Positions 47,401-61,618 of a stretch of DNA of 64,000 nt are shown here, piece after piece. Position numbers and translations under genes: made by a program. The notes beneath the pieces were generated by a model. That model was not told where the DNA came from. It saw nothing but the letters and a program-made list of their open reading frames with translations, and did no database searches. This stretch comes from Homalodisca vitripennis (lineage: Eukaryota; Arthropoda; Insecta; Hemiptera; Cicadellidae). The stretch spans positions 70,253,501 to 70,317,500 of the forward strand of contig NC_060215.1 in the NCBI RefSeq assembly GCF_021130785.1, in the 5' to 3' direction. How positions within the stretch are numbered: the stretch's first letter is position 1; each line of letters starts with the position of its first letter.

Positions 47401-50099
47401 GTGTAAGTCATAATAATATGCATTAGAAAAATTTTGAATTACAAGAGTACAGTTGTATGGACTATATTAGTAATTAATAACCCTTTTTATCCAATAAAGT
47501 AATTGAAGCTATTAAACTTCAATAACAAATTTTTCAGACTATTTTGCGTAAAGTGACACTTGACACAGTGAAAAATATTTTCCTGAAAATATTTTTTGTG
47601 AGTGATTTGGTGTAGATAGGTATGGCCATGTAAGTTAGGGCATAGACAAGAACTTGTTAATGTACCTATGAAGGATTTAATGAGAGATTCACCAGTCAAA
47701 AACCTGGTATTTGAGAGGTTTGAAGTTCACTAACTTCAATTCTGTGTGTTCGTTGTTGTCATAATCCTCTAATTCTTTTTGAAAGACTTTTAGTGACCAT
47801 AAAAAAACTATTGGTTATTATCACTGTGCATTGAGTAATCACCAGCCAATTGACCATCACAGCAATACACATATAGAGACAATATATACAAAATAATACA
47901 TATACAAGAAAGAAACAATACAGTGTATAAAGACTGAAATATTATGCCTCTGTCAATAATGTTCTCTTTTATATATGTTCATTATAATTACTATCCATAA
48001 ACCACTATTAAATTGTAAAGAATAAACTAGTTAAACATATTAAAACTAAACAGAATTACAAGTAAAAATTAAAAAGAAATACATGCTCATTATAAAACTG
48101 CTCACACATCCATCAAAGGCAAATATTTCACCATCACATGTCCGTTGGGAAAAACTCATTTAGAAACTACATAATGAATCAATAAGAAATTGGAGGCAGC
48201 TGAACACTGGTTTTCTCCAGTGTCAGCAATAATATGTGAAGGATAGGGGAAAACCGAGATACAAATACGAGTATATTGATAGAGTTCTACCATTACGCCA
48301 GATTTGGGGCATGTAACAATGTTTTAAACTGTTAATATTCAGAAATTACAAAAAATTATTCCTGATAAATAAAATAGTCACACTTTAAATCTTTTATTTA
48401 TTTTGTGTGAAAGAAATACTTTCACTTTATTAAAAAGTATAGCATATAAAAATGTACATGAAACTAATAGTCTTTTGTGTTTTGTAGAAAGCTGTGCGTT
48501 TGGATCCAACAAGTATTTTGCCCTCTGTGGACTTGGAGGTATCTTGTCATGTGGAATCACCCATACTATGGTGGTACCGTTGGATTTGGTCAAGTGTAGG
48601 ATACAAGTTGACCCTGCCAAGTACAAATCTGTATTCCATGGATTCAAGGTAATATCTCATTCAGAGCATTATTATTTTTTTACCAAAACAAGTTTATCTA
48701 ATTTCTGACTCTATTACTGTTCTTGATGAATATGCTAATAAAGAAGTTTGTCTATTGTCTATTGTCTATAGCAGTTAAAGGATTTGATATTTTGTCTTAT
48801 GATCATAATGGTTGTACTTTGCTTGCTTTTTTTACTTATCTAGTCACCCATAATATGTGATGGATAAGTAAAACAATTGTTGTGTGAGGATCATCTCTTC
48901 CATGATTCAAATCATTGTATGATAAGTAGAAATTTACTATCATAAATGGGTGTAACACTGCCTTTAAGCAGTGTTTGTTTGGAGTACCGTAGGGTTTGTG
49001 TTAGGACCTTTATTATTTTTACTTTCCTTGAATGATTTATAACATAGCTCCTTAGAACAAAATAAAAACATTGGCTTTGCAGTCAATATGACCTTTTCTT
49101 TTAGTATATTTACAGAAAACAACTGTTGAAACTAAATGTGCACTCAGATTTGAAATATTCATGTCTTTGTTTTAAAAGGGAGATTGGTGTTAAATGCTGA
49201 AAAATCTTTATATAATCCTATTTACAATATTCTACTTTGAATTTTACAACCTTTTAATTTATTTCAAGTTACGATATACAAGTTTCATATAAAGTAATAT
49301 TGATTTTCTATGAAAAAAGTTTATTAGGGATTACATTATAAGATTTTTGTTTTTTTAACAGGTAACACTTAAAGAAGATGGAATGAAAGGCTTAGCCAAA
49401 GGATGGGCTCCAACCTTCTTTGGATATTCATTACAGGCAAGTTTTTATACTTTATACTTTTGTGTAGTTTTCCCTTTAGGTAACTCTTATTTTATAAATA
49501 ATGGTTTATTGTTCATGACAAAACAAAATAAAGTTAAGTAAGAAAGGTGTTATGATAATTGGAAATTAGGAATGGCAAGGTTTGTTTGTTTCTTTAATTT
49601 TTATCAGTTTGAGTTTTATTTGCCTACAATTAAATTATCATCTGGTGAGTTTTGTAGGGCATGTTTATTAATTGTGTAAATATAAAATAGTCACTCAGTA
49701 GTTTCTTTGAAAGTATACAACCATCTGCTATTATCTAAGAAAATATTTGTGGCTTTTGGACAATTTTTTCTATTTGCTGGAAGAATTCTTTTGCATGAAA
49801 TCTATAACATTCTAGTTGACTTTACAGTTATACTCTTTTCGATCTACTAGTGCAACTTTCAATACATTTTTATCCTTACTTCTTATTTTACAACTAGCAT
49901 GTTAATATTCTAATTTGTATGTTCACATTAAGATGGACATGGCTGTCACTAGGCCTCATTTTATGACTTTGTCAATGATCTTTGTGATTTATATGACAAT
50001 AAAAATGATTTAGATTTGTATGATTTCACTATAAACTTCAGTAGAATGGAACATTAGAGCAATAAAAGGTAAATAATAAGCCACTTTTGGGATCAAGAC

Positions 50100-50132
<33 letters not shown>

Positions 50133-53100
50133 GTATTTGAAAAACATCTATTTAATATTTATAAACCGATGTTCTGATAATAAGAAGTGAAATCAAAGTA
50201 AATTTGGTTTGAAAATTGTGATTAAATAATTAAAAAACATTATCACTTAATGCTAAATTTATAATAATTAGAGCATTAAAAACAGTTTTGTACTTTGTGA
50301 ACCTAAAAATTAATAATTCTAATAAATACAGAAAATAACCTCTGTGTACTTCAGAATACTGAAAGATTTTCAGAAAATATTTTTAAAACATTGGTGTGCA
50401 TTCAATATAGCTACGTCTTTACAAATTAATTGGTGTTATTGCTATTTAGACGATAGTTTAACTATTGGTTTTGACAAAATTAAATCAATTTTAAATTTTG
50501 TAAACTTGATAAATTGTATAGTTTACTTTATTAGAACAATTAAACATTTTCTTTGATACTTGATCAGGATTTTATCTCAGAAAAACCGAACATCTACTTT
50601 TTGATTCTTCAAAAAAATAGAAGATTGTATATCACAACACACTTTCCAATACCTTGAATTGAAAAAGTAGAATGTCTTAAAGAGTTCTTTCTTTTAAATT
50701 ACAAAATATGACAGGTTTTAAGCTGGTTTTCATTCTATATAGATCTAATAATATGTTCTGGCAAATTCCTACTTAGTCCAGGGACAAAGTGGTGGGTGAA
50801 CACTTAACTATGAACAAGAAAACCAAAATTCCCACATAATTTTACTTTTAAGCAAAAACATTATTTCTTATTGTGGTTTATGTAGTAAACAGTAGTCAGA
50901 ATAGATAGAATACTACTTTTTAAAACATAGTATAGCATAAAGTGATGATTAAATGAAGCATCAACAATTGATTGATTTATAAGGTAGTTATTTTAATACA
51001 TTTTTAGCTCTACAAAAGTTATGCGTAACCTTAGCTGAAGCTGTGCTTACTTTATCATAAGAAATATATTATTTTTCTGATGTACTGTGGTGAGCAGACA
51101 GCTCGTAATCCTGTTTGTATAGTTTTTAGTTTAAAACTACAAACACAATTTATAACCAGCTTTCATTGCCTTCCCAAATTATAAAAATAATATTGATAGG
51201 CTAAAAAATGATTTTAACATTGAGTAATTCTTAAGGTAGTTTCTAGAAACGATTTAGATTCATTGTTTCACAATTTATTTGTGGCAGCAATTATTTGATG
51301 CAGTATGAACTGGGAAACACAGATGATAATTGTACATACTCAGATTATTTAGTGAATATCTATGAAATGAAATAAAAAAATCTCTTCATTCATTGTATTG
51401 TATACATACAATAGGAATGCCATAAAATGAAGAGTAAAAATTAAGAACTAGTTTAAAATGTCATTAAAATGTAATACACATTTTATTACAACTAAATTAC
51501 AACATTTCAAAATATTCCCCAACCAAATGCAGCACAGTGTACCTTTTTAAAAGGGCTTTAAATTTATTTTATTTATTTTTATATTAAATATAATTTTATA
51601 AAGTGATGTAGGAAATACGGTTTCCTTCCACATAAAAGATCTTTTTCCCATAAAACGAGCCTATGATTAGGAATTACCATGTTTTGCTGGAATCGTGTTT
51701 AATGCTGTGTTTATACTGGTGAGTAAATTTGTCGAAGAAATTGTGCAAATGCTGTCGCATAATGTGAACAAGCATTATCATAAGTACTGTTGCAAAATTT
51801 TAGTGTCTAACACTGCTCTCCAACAAATTTCCAAAATTAGTTATGGCAGCGCTCGTTTAGACTAGCAATTTTTACTGTATGATACAAAATTTGCGCAACT
51901 TCTGGCAGTATAAATGCAGCTTTATAACATTGGGAGTTTCCCATTAATGAGATGGATTTTGAAAAGATATTGCATACAATATTATGCAACCATAAAGAAT
52001 TATATTTGGTGCACAATAGAAATATGTATAAAGTTGAATTCTAAATCCTCCCTTCCCCCCAGAAAAAGTTACCACTTATTACTCTTCTAACCTAATTCAG
52101 TTGAATCACTGCACTAATTGGGTTAATTTTTAAATGAGATTCTAGTCTGATTAAATGGTGAGATTAGCCAAAGCTATAGTGTAAATTGTGGTATCATGAG
52201 TTAACAGATATGGAGAGTTTAGGTTGGCTACCCTAGGTCTTGGAGTATATATAGTAGGTTGATATAGGCGTAGCTATGTGGTAATTGATGTAAATAAATT
52301 ATTTTGACAATTCTTTGAGTTATAACCCTTTCAGCACTGTGCAATATGTTACCATCACTGTGGTGCAAAAATTGCCATTTTTACATCTTCACTTATTGCA
52401 TAAGCATTATAAATATTGAGCTAGAAACTAAGTGTTACAATTTCTGTAGTGAATGAAATATACTTAAACATAAAATATATAAAATGTTGAAATTACAGTT
52501 TGATATAATTTACTAAAATTGTTTGTTAGTACATAAAGATTTATGTTTGTTCATAACAGACTTATAAAATACTAAGTTTGAGGTTAAACAATTTCTCAAA
52601 ACACAAGTTGTGGGCGAATAGCATAATTACATAATATTATGTATTGTATTTTGGATGTTCAAAATCAAAGTCAAAATATTCTTTATTCACACAATCATGG
52701 AAAATGGTTTTGGAGAATGAAATGTGACCATTTTTTGCTTTTAATAGTAATGTAAATAAATATTAAAGAGGTAAAATATATGGTACACAACTTGTATAGT
52801 GGTCCTTGATAGTGAAGATACCATATGACCAGAGCCCGTACCATATGACTATAGTGGCCCGTTACGGTGAAAGTGTTAAAAATAAACTAAAATTATAAAG
52901 ATTTATTATTTTAATTCAGTAAGGCACAGTACTTCCTTGAGTTTAATATGACTCCAGATAATTTTAGACTTAATAACTCAGTTAATTTCATATAAATGGT
53001 TTGAAAATGATGAGATTTTTACTTCACACCTTAAAATAAATTAATATGTGAAGTCCTAATCCAGATGTCATTGTTTATAAGTTTGTCACATATTATCATT

Positions 53101-53316
53101 TGTCACTTCATTACCATTTATTTTCTGTTATAAACAGATGACAGATTATGTGCTAATTTTTCCATGGCAGCTCTTCAGTGTATTATAGAATGTTTTGTCC
53201 AATTTATATCCGGACCCTATTATGAGTTTACATCTGGATAGTTGGGTTAGTTTGTTTATTCCTTTAATTATAGTCTTGACATTCAAAGGAGAGATTTTTT
53301 TTATTTTAAAGTTTAG

Positions 53317-53367
<51 letters not shown>

Positions 53368-56300
53368 TATATGAAGGGTTGTGAAGAACTCATAAAATGT
53401 AACTTTTAATATTTTTCATATATAGATGAATAATATTTCATAGACTTGAAATTATTTTAGAATATTTTATAAGCATCTGGTGAAAATTTAAAAGCTCAGA
53501 TGCTTTAAGCTTTGGATTGACTGGTACTCTTGGGCCAAAGCTGTTAGCACTTCATTAATTAATTTTATTTGCATGATTTGGTGAGCTCTTCGGAATTTTT
53601 TAATCTCTCTATCCAGGTGTAATTTTGAACTTATATGATGCTGTAAAAAAGACACTCTTGATGAAGCTCTCTTAATAGTTTTTTGTATTTAAATGCAAAG
53701 GGGATTTTAATAAAAACTTTTTTTGAATTATTATGTGTTATTCAAATACTTCACCTTGTGATACACATAATTAATCAGAATAGGTAATTGATTATACAAA
53801 TTTACAGCAACATTACAATTTAACAATTTAAGCAGTTGTGTTATTTTCAGAAATGAGTAAAAATTTTTATTTTATTTGTTACTGGATTATCAGCAATTTT
53901 GTGTTGGTTTTTATATATTTTTTATGGTTTAAAACTATAAATACTATTAAATATATCATCAACCATTCAACATTTTAACAAATAACTTTTTCTTTGATGT
54001 AGGTTTTTGGTTTATCTGTATTAGATTGCTATTTTATAGTACTTATTGTGACAATAAAAATACAGTGTTGACGATGTGTGAAAGAGCAAGCTTCTCCACC
54101 TGAAATAAACCTTTGAAAACTTGTCAGGTGAAGTGATAGATAAGTTCAATAGAAAATGCTAAATAATGAAAGAATCGTTCATTATTTACTATGAATCTGA
54201 ATCTTTATTTTTAAACATCCTGTTTAGAAAGTGTGTCTCATTGACTTAAAACAATATTTAAATAAAAAAATACAATGTTAAATAAAAAAACGCTGAATAA
54301 GATTTGAGGAATGAGCTGGCGCGTTGTCGTGGTGCAGGATCCAGTCACGGCTTGTCCACAGTTCAGGTAATTTCCTTCGCACTGCATCTAGTAGCCGCCT
54401 TAGGACCTCAAGATAATACTCCTTATTCACTGTCTGGCCTCCTGGAACATATTCGTGATGAATAACGCCGTCCTGATAAAAAAAAAAACTGTCAGCATTG
54501 TCTTGACATTGCTTCGACTTTGTCTTGCTTTTTTCGGCCGTTGCTCTTCGTGAGTTTTCCACTGTGAAGAATGAGCCTTTGTTTCAGCGTCGTAGCCATA
54601 AACCCATGACTCATCACCAGCAATAACTTTTTTAAATAGCCCTGGGTCACTTTTTATCAAATCCAGATTGTCCTTTGCGATTTCAATTCGACAGTTCTTC
54701 TGGTCTTCTGTCAGCAGTCGAGGAACAACTTTTGCCGAAACACGGTTCATTTTAATATCTTCGTGTAAAATGTTACAAACTGACGATTTTGGTATTCCTA
54801 AATCTTCTTCCAGCTCTCGGACAGTCAATCCTCGGTTTTCATAATTGCTGCACGAACACGTTCAACATTTTCAGTGTTTCTGGCCGTTGAAGGCCTGCCA
54901 GATCGGTCATCACTCTCCACTGATATGCGGCCATTTTTAAACCGCCTAAACCACTCTTTTATTTGTGTATCGCCCATAGACACGTCACCATAAACTTTCC
55001 GTCGTAATCGTCTCTGATGCTGAATGGCCAAGTTTTTTGCAAAATTTAATGCAAATGCGCTGCTCAACAAGTTTAGTCATATTGAAATGCGATGCACACA
55101 CACGGCAGTACTGTACGGAACATAGCGCTGTGACTCACTGAGTGACCGGATCATATTCAATGCCTAATATGGGAAGGGGTAGGCTCGCCCCTCCCCTCCA
55201 ATAACCGGTTCGAGCCGGTCTGTTACGCCGCGGCCGCCTACTGGTCGGCGGTTGGATACTTTTTGGACAGACCTCGTATTTTTCAATCTTAATCAACTGG
55301 CTATGATGACAAATGAGCTATCTCAGATCCATATTAACTCTGGGTGAAATGTATCTCTTCCTGACGGTCCTCCTCCTGAGTTTGTTTCCCCAAACGTTTG
55401 TAACTGAAGTTGATTTATTCAGGCTGTCATGTAGATGTACAGTAATGCAGAGAGGGCAGAAAAATTTCCATTAGGCTCTCATTCTTCCAGTTATTACCAT
55501 AAAGTTTACTACTTTTTCTTTGGAAAAAATTTTTTTTTGTCTGATCTTAAATTATGTTATGTTATGTTGTCTTATCTTAAATGTCTGTTCTAATCAGTAA
55601 AAGTAAAAAGAAGAATATTAATAAGTAATAGGAAAATCAACTGGTATAATGATAAATTGGCAGAAGATAGAAATGTTATGTTAAATTTTTTTAATGTTTA
55701 TAAATGCCTTAGAGATAGGGGGTCAGAGCAGACACCTGTAGCCTACAACGTGTATTTAGCTTCTAAAAGAACTTACAGGTCAAATCTGACCACCGCAAAA
55801 AGGCAAGCTTATGAGCAGTATATAGAGACATCAGCTAACAGTTGTAAGGCTGCTTGGGAAATAATCAATTTGGAAAAATCTCCTGCTTCTTCCAAAGATA
55901 TTTACTTAGATCCTGAACTTACTAACCAGTTTTTCCTTGATTCAGTCACTGAGCTCTCAAACAATCTGCCACAGAATAATTCTCCTTTCATGGATTTATT
56001 GGGTAATATTCCTGTTCCTCCTAACTCATTTCAGTGGAAAGAAATTAAACCAGATGATTTAGTTAAAATGGTTTCTAAACTCTCAAATTCCAAAAGTATG
56101 GACTATTACTGGTTATCTAACAATATAATCAAGAAAACCATCCATGAAATCAAAAGGCCATTGGCTATTGTCTTCAATAAATGTCTGGAGGCGGGTTTTT
56201 TCCCTGACTCTTTAAAAGTGTCAAAAGTTATTCCGATTTACAAAAAAGGTGACAAGGACAAGCCGCAAAGTTATCGTCCAGTTTCTATTGTCCCCATTTT

Positions 56301-59300
56301 CTCTAAAATTTTGGAAACCATCATGCACCAACAGCTTTTTTTGTATTTTGAATATTTCAATCTCCTGTCTGAATCACAATTTGGTTTTCGGCCAGGCAGG
56401 TCCACAACTTCAGCGGTGTTGGAGGTTGTTAGTCATACCCTTGTGGCCTTCGAGAGGAGGGAATCAACGGCTTTATCTCTCTTAGATTTAAGCAAAGCTT
56501 TTGATTGTGTCCCCTTTGATTCAATCATTCAAAAACTCAAATATTATGGTATTTCTGAGAGTGCTTGTCAGATTATTACCTCTTATCTATCGGATAGAAA
56601 GCAGTTTGTATCTATTAAGGGGTGTAATTCTTCAATGAAAGAGGTAACAATTGGAGTCCCGCAGGGGTCTGTATTGGGACCTTTCTTTTTTACTGTAATA
56701 ATTAATGACCTGTCAGTGAACTTAAATGTAAACTCAGTTATCTATGCGGATGACACGTCTCTTTTCTCGAGTAACCGATATCTGGACGTTCTTCAAACAG
56801 AGATTGAAAATGCTCAAACCGGAGCATTAAATTGGTTCACCTCCAACAAATTACATTGCAATCCAGAAAAAACTCAAAATCTGTTGCTGAGTTTAACATC
56901 TAAAGAAAAGCCTCATCCTGTAAAGTTGTTAGGCTTTGTTATTGATTCGATATTGACCTGGGCTCAGCATGTAAATAATGTGTGTATAAAAATCTCGAGA
57001 GTCAGCTATTTACTATGGAAATTAAGAGCTTTAATATCAATAGAACATCTGAGGTCTTCCTATTTTGCACTGTTTCAATCACACTTATCTTATGGTCTAA
57101 TTCTTTGGGGTCATTCTTCTGGTGTATCGGATATTCTCATCATACAAAAGAAAGTCGTCAGAACACTGTGTGGAGCCAGGTATCTTGAACACTGCCGACC
57201 TTTGTTCATCCAAGCTAAAATTCTTACAGTGATCAATTTGTACATCTACCATATCCTTATCTACACTAAAACTAACTTACATTTATTTTTCACTAGGCAG
57301 CATTTTCATTGCCATTTGACTAGATTCAGCCATAAGCTTGACTTGCCGCAGCATCGCCTATCAAAAACAGGCTCCTCACATCAGGTAAATTGTGTCAAAT
57401 TTTTTAACAAATTACACGTTTCGGCTCATGACACTCCATTATCTAATTTTAAGCACAAATTGACCACCTGGTTACAGAATAATCCATTTTATTCTGTAGA
57501 GGAGTTTTTACAAACTGATGTTTGCCTTATCTTTTAAGCATAAGTAGCCTATTTATCTGTCTAATTGTTTATTCATGAAATGTCTTATTTATGTATCTTA
57601 TTTAATAGCCTGTTTTTAATGTATAAATGTGACTGTGCCTATTTCATTGTAATGATCAATGGCAATAAAGTATTTGACTTTGACTTTGACTTTGACTTAA
57701 CTAAAAATTCTTAAAACACCTCTATATTTATTTGTTATACTTCCTGCTGTATTTAAGTGCGTTACAAGTGTTACAAAATTTTATTTGTTTCTGTAAAACA
57801 ACCACACTATTAAGTCTAGTTTACAAACACAAATCTTATTAAGATTGTTGAAGTATCTGTTTTAGTAATGACATAACACAAGTAACCATCCCTTTCTTCT
57901 CTCTATGACTTTTGACCATGCTTATTATTTCCTACTTCTTTAGTACTTAGTAAGAGTAATTTTCGAAACAATAAAAACGATCGTTAACATAAATCTCACC
58001 TCACTAAAAGATGAATGTCAAGAAAAATAGAATAAAAATTGTGGTGTTTTACTGGTGTTTATACTTGTTCTTAGATAACTTAAATTCCATTATCAGTTAC
58101 AATATGTACATACATGACCTGATTGTCAGCAAGCACAGTTTTCTGATTGTAATAGAGTGTTTAAAATAGAACAAAATTTGAGATAATAGTTTAACTTAAC
58201 ATTTAAATACCTAGAATTACTCAAGTTCTAAATAATAATAATATAATAACTAGTGAACTAAGATAGTACACACCAGTTCAAATAAACTTCTGGACAAAAA
58301 TTAACAAGAAGCACTTGGTATTGGCATTGGTAACTTGGTGATAACCGTTTATTGATAGTGCTGTTTAAATGAGCACTATCAAGTAATTTATGTTTAGAAA
58401 CTCTTCATAATTTTAAAATTTATATTCTTGGGTAAATATGTTTTGCAAGCTGTCTCTGTGTCATTTTATGAGGTATAAGGGATATGAATTTAAAACCATT
58501 ATTAGTTGACAGTTTCAAAACTTTAAAAGAACTTATAAATGCTGTGTTAATTCTGTCCAGGAGGTAATATTTGTAAAACACATTATTGTAAGTTTGCTAA
58601 TAAATTAATAAAATCTTCAATTACAGTCAGGTGACATTAACATTAACACCATTCCATGAAAGATATGTAAATCTTTTGAACTCCAATACTTATGCAATAT
58701 CTCACTAGATTTTCAAGTGTTGATTTCAGTTAACTTTCACCTTGATGCAATAAAATGTTGTAACAGTTAAATAAAATTCAGTTTACTACCACTTCTAATT
58801 AAAGTTAAACAAACCAGTGCTAGATACTCTGGCAAAGCATTATATCTTAGGCTCTTTACCTGGAGAGGATGGCCATTTAGAATGGCTATTTTGTATTTTC
58901 TTGAAACAAACTATATACACCATGACCATGTAATGACAATGTTAAATTAAGTAAATGGTGGTAAACATCTGAAGATAACTTCTGGCTGTACATTATTCAT
59001 ATTGTAATGCACCAACTCATTGGCATTCATGTCTAGTTAGATATTGCGGTCATCCTAGATAAGGACCAGGGTTATCCTATATATAACCACTGAGACCGTG
59101 ATTATATGTTGTACTGAATTTGAAGCTTATGTCATTGATAATCTTGATGTGCTGTCAAGTTTCAGCTGGATCCTATGTAATCACACCTTGCTCATTGTCA
59201 CAATTATAAAATATCATAGTTCAGTGTTCATGCACCACTCTTGGAATACAATCATAAAAGTTTATCTTATTAAAAGTATTTTATGATAAATAAAGATTGA

Positions 59301-61581
59301 AAACATGAAAGAATGTTTTATTAGTATTAAAGATACCTGGGTTAACCTTTTAAAGTACCATAGATCTATTCAGTCGAGATAGTCCCCATGTTTTTTCTGA
59401 AAGTTTAGGGGAGTAGATGTAGTTAGTAACAAGACTTAATCACATATAGTACGCTAGCCAACCAGCTTGTAGGGAAATGTCAAAACATGTTTTAGTAAGG
59501 TGGTATTTAGAATAGAAGAAAATGCAAATAAAAATACATGTTAAAATGTTGTAGGGGCTGTGCAAGTTTGGGCTGTATGAAGTGTTCAAAGTATACTACT
59601 CTAACATTTTGGGAGAAGAGAATTCCTACATATACAGGACATGGCTGTATCTAGCTGCTTCAGCTTCTGCTGAATTCTTTGCTGACATCGCTCTTAGTCC
59701 AATGGAATCTGCCAAGGTAAGGAGTGTTTAATCACAATTATGTTTTTCCAACTTTCCATATAAAAAATTCAGTAATAATTGTTTCAACAGCAAATTTGGA
59801 TCAAAAAATCAGTCATAACGGTTTTATATATAAAAAATACTATTACTTTTCTCTCTGATGTTTGACTTTAGCATATATTTTGAAAATGTTTTAATATTAT
59901 ATAGAACTATCCAAAATTTGTTTATTTATTGAGTCTCATACCCACTACTATAATGTACTTCACCACTTCTGTCACTCTCAGAAATCAAGTGTCTAAAACA
60001 GTCAAACATTCCTGAGGCCTAGTACGCAGCACCTGAAAAATGAGGCCTTGAAATAAGATAGACTGGAAAATAAGTCATACAGTTTTTGCTCACGTGTAAT
60101 TTTTACACCAAATTAAAACTTTCCAAGAGTTAAACCACCAACCAGAACTTTGAAGAGAAACAATAAGTGTACCACAAGCTGAGAGAGGAGTCAAATCTCC
60201 TTTCTCACATAAAGACCAATCAGCTCATACTACTTGCATCCATGAGTATAAAACCATTATTAGGTATCCATGTTAAGTTATTAGTACTTATCCATGAAAG
60301 GAATTTTCCAATGCACCACCTTGATTGTTATCACTTTTTAATCTTTCCAGGCAGTGATGGTGTACTTAACATCGCTTTGTACAAGGATATGTATAGCATC
60401 AGACAAGAATATTTGTTGTTGAAAAATAATGATCCATATGATCAAAGTGACCCAAAGTACATGACCCAATTACAAGACCCAAGTACATTCTAGCTTTCTA
60501 AACAAAACTTCTTGTGTTTTCAGAAAAGATTTGTTTGAAATTTATGAGTGTATCAAGATCTTGCATGATTTACTTCACTGTAATTTCTTTTATTTAATCC
60601 TATAACAAATTAAGAATGGTTTGGAAATGGAAAGTAACTATTACAATTTTACTGGGATATGGGGGTATATGATTGATTTCAGTTCATCACAAAGTAGAAT
60701 CAATGGCTGATTGTAAAGTTATACAATATGAAACTCAGCTAACCAGAAGTAAAATTGCATTATCACCAGCATAAAGTCAGACATTTGGGATAGATGTCCT
60801 AACAATTTGCTTATTATTTAGAGAAAGCATGCTTATGAGGGAAATGGGCTTCCTGAGGCTATATATATATATATATATGACTTTAAATTTGAACCTTGAA
60901 GCACTCCTGAACTGGCAACCAAACTCTTAAAATTACACTATGAATATTTATTTTGTAAAATTTAGGATTTGATCTAGTGGATAAGGTGTGAAGAAAATCC
61001 AAAAGCCAAACGCTTTCACAAATTAGGTGATGTGGAAGCTTGTCAGACTTTTGAAGTCATCAACCTGACATCTCTTTGTTCCTTCCGTCAGTCTATAATG
61101 TTTATGGATTGTTTTAAAATGATTAATGAACCAATAGTTATTTCCTTATGTAAATTATAATTTATTAGTGTTTGTTCTAAAAGTTTAATTTTAATTAATA
61201 AATTAGATTAAAAGATCTTATTTTATTTTAGGTACGGATCCAAACACAACCTGGTTTTGTAAGCACACTGCGTGAAGCTTTGCCCATCATCTATAATGCT
61301 GAAGGCATGAATGGCTTCTACAAGAGCTTGGTTCCTCTTTGGATGAGACAGATCCCCTACACTATGATGAAATTTGCCTGCTTTGAGAAGACTATTGAAC
61401 TATTGTACAAGTGAGTACAAAAATATAGGATTTAACTACAAATAAAACATTAATAATAACTCAATTAAAAATGAAGTAAATAAATGAAATTGTTATCGAT
61501 CGGTAAAATTTGAATATTTGCCTTGTTTTTTTGTAATGTCACTTAACTTTATTACGTTTTTTGTTAAGTTGTAAAAATAGC

Positions 61582-61618
<37 letters not shown>

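Larger units (their letters stand above)
49437..54277 (+). other. first part of SLC25A3 intron 3
   Basis: Intronic AT-rich DNA. Apart from the repeats listed separately it shows no exon-like block with family similarity; in particular I found no second copy of the exon 2-3 region that could act as an alternative exon. Confidence 0.5.

Noticed and set aside
55195..55225. GGTTCGAGCC resembling a tRNA T-loop
   Set aside because: It lies in the GC-rich 5' leader of the mariner relic, and no acceptor stem or anticodon arm can be built around it.
60167..60493. 108-codon open frame in SLC25A3 intron 4
   Set aside because: It has no recognisable motif, lies between two confirmed exons and has ordinary composition for the region.
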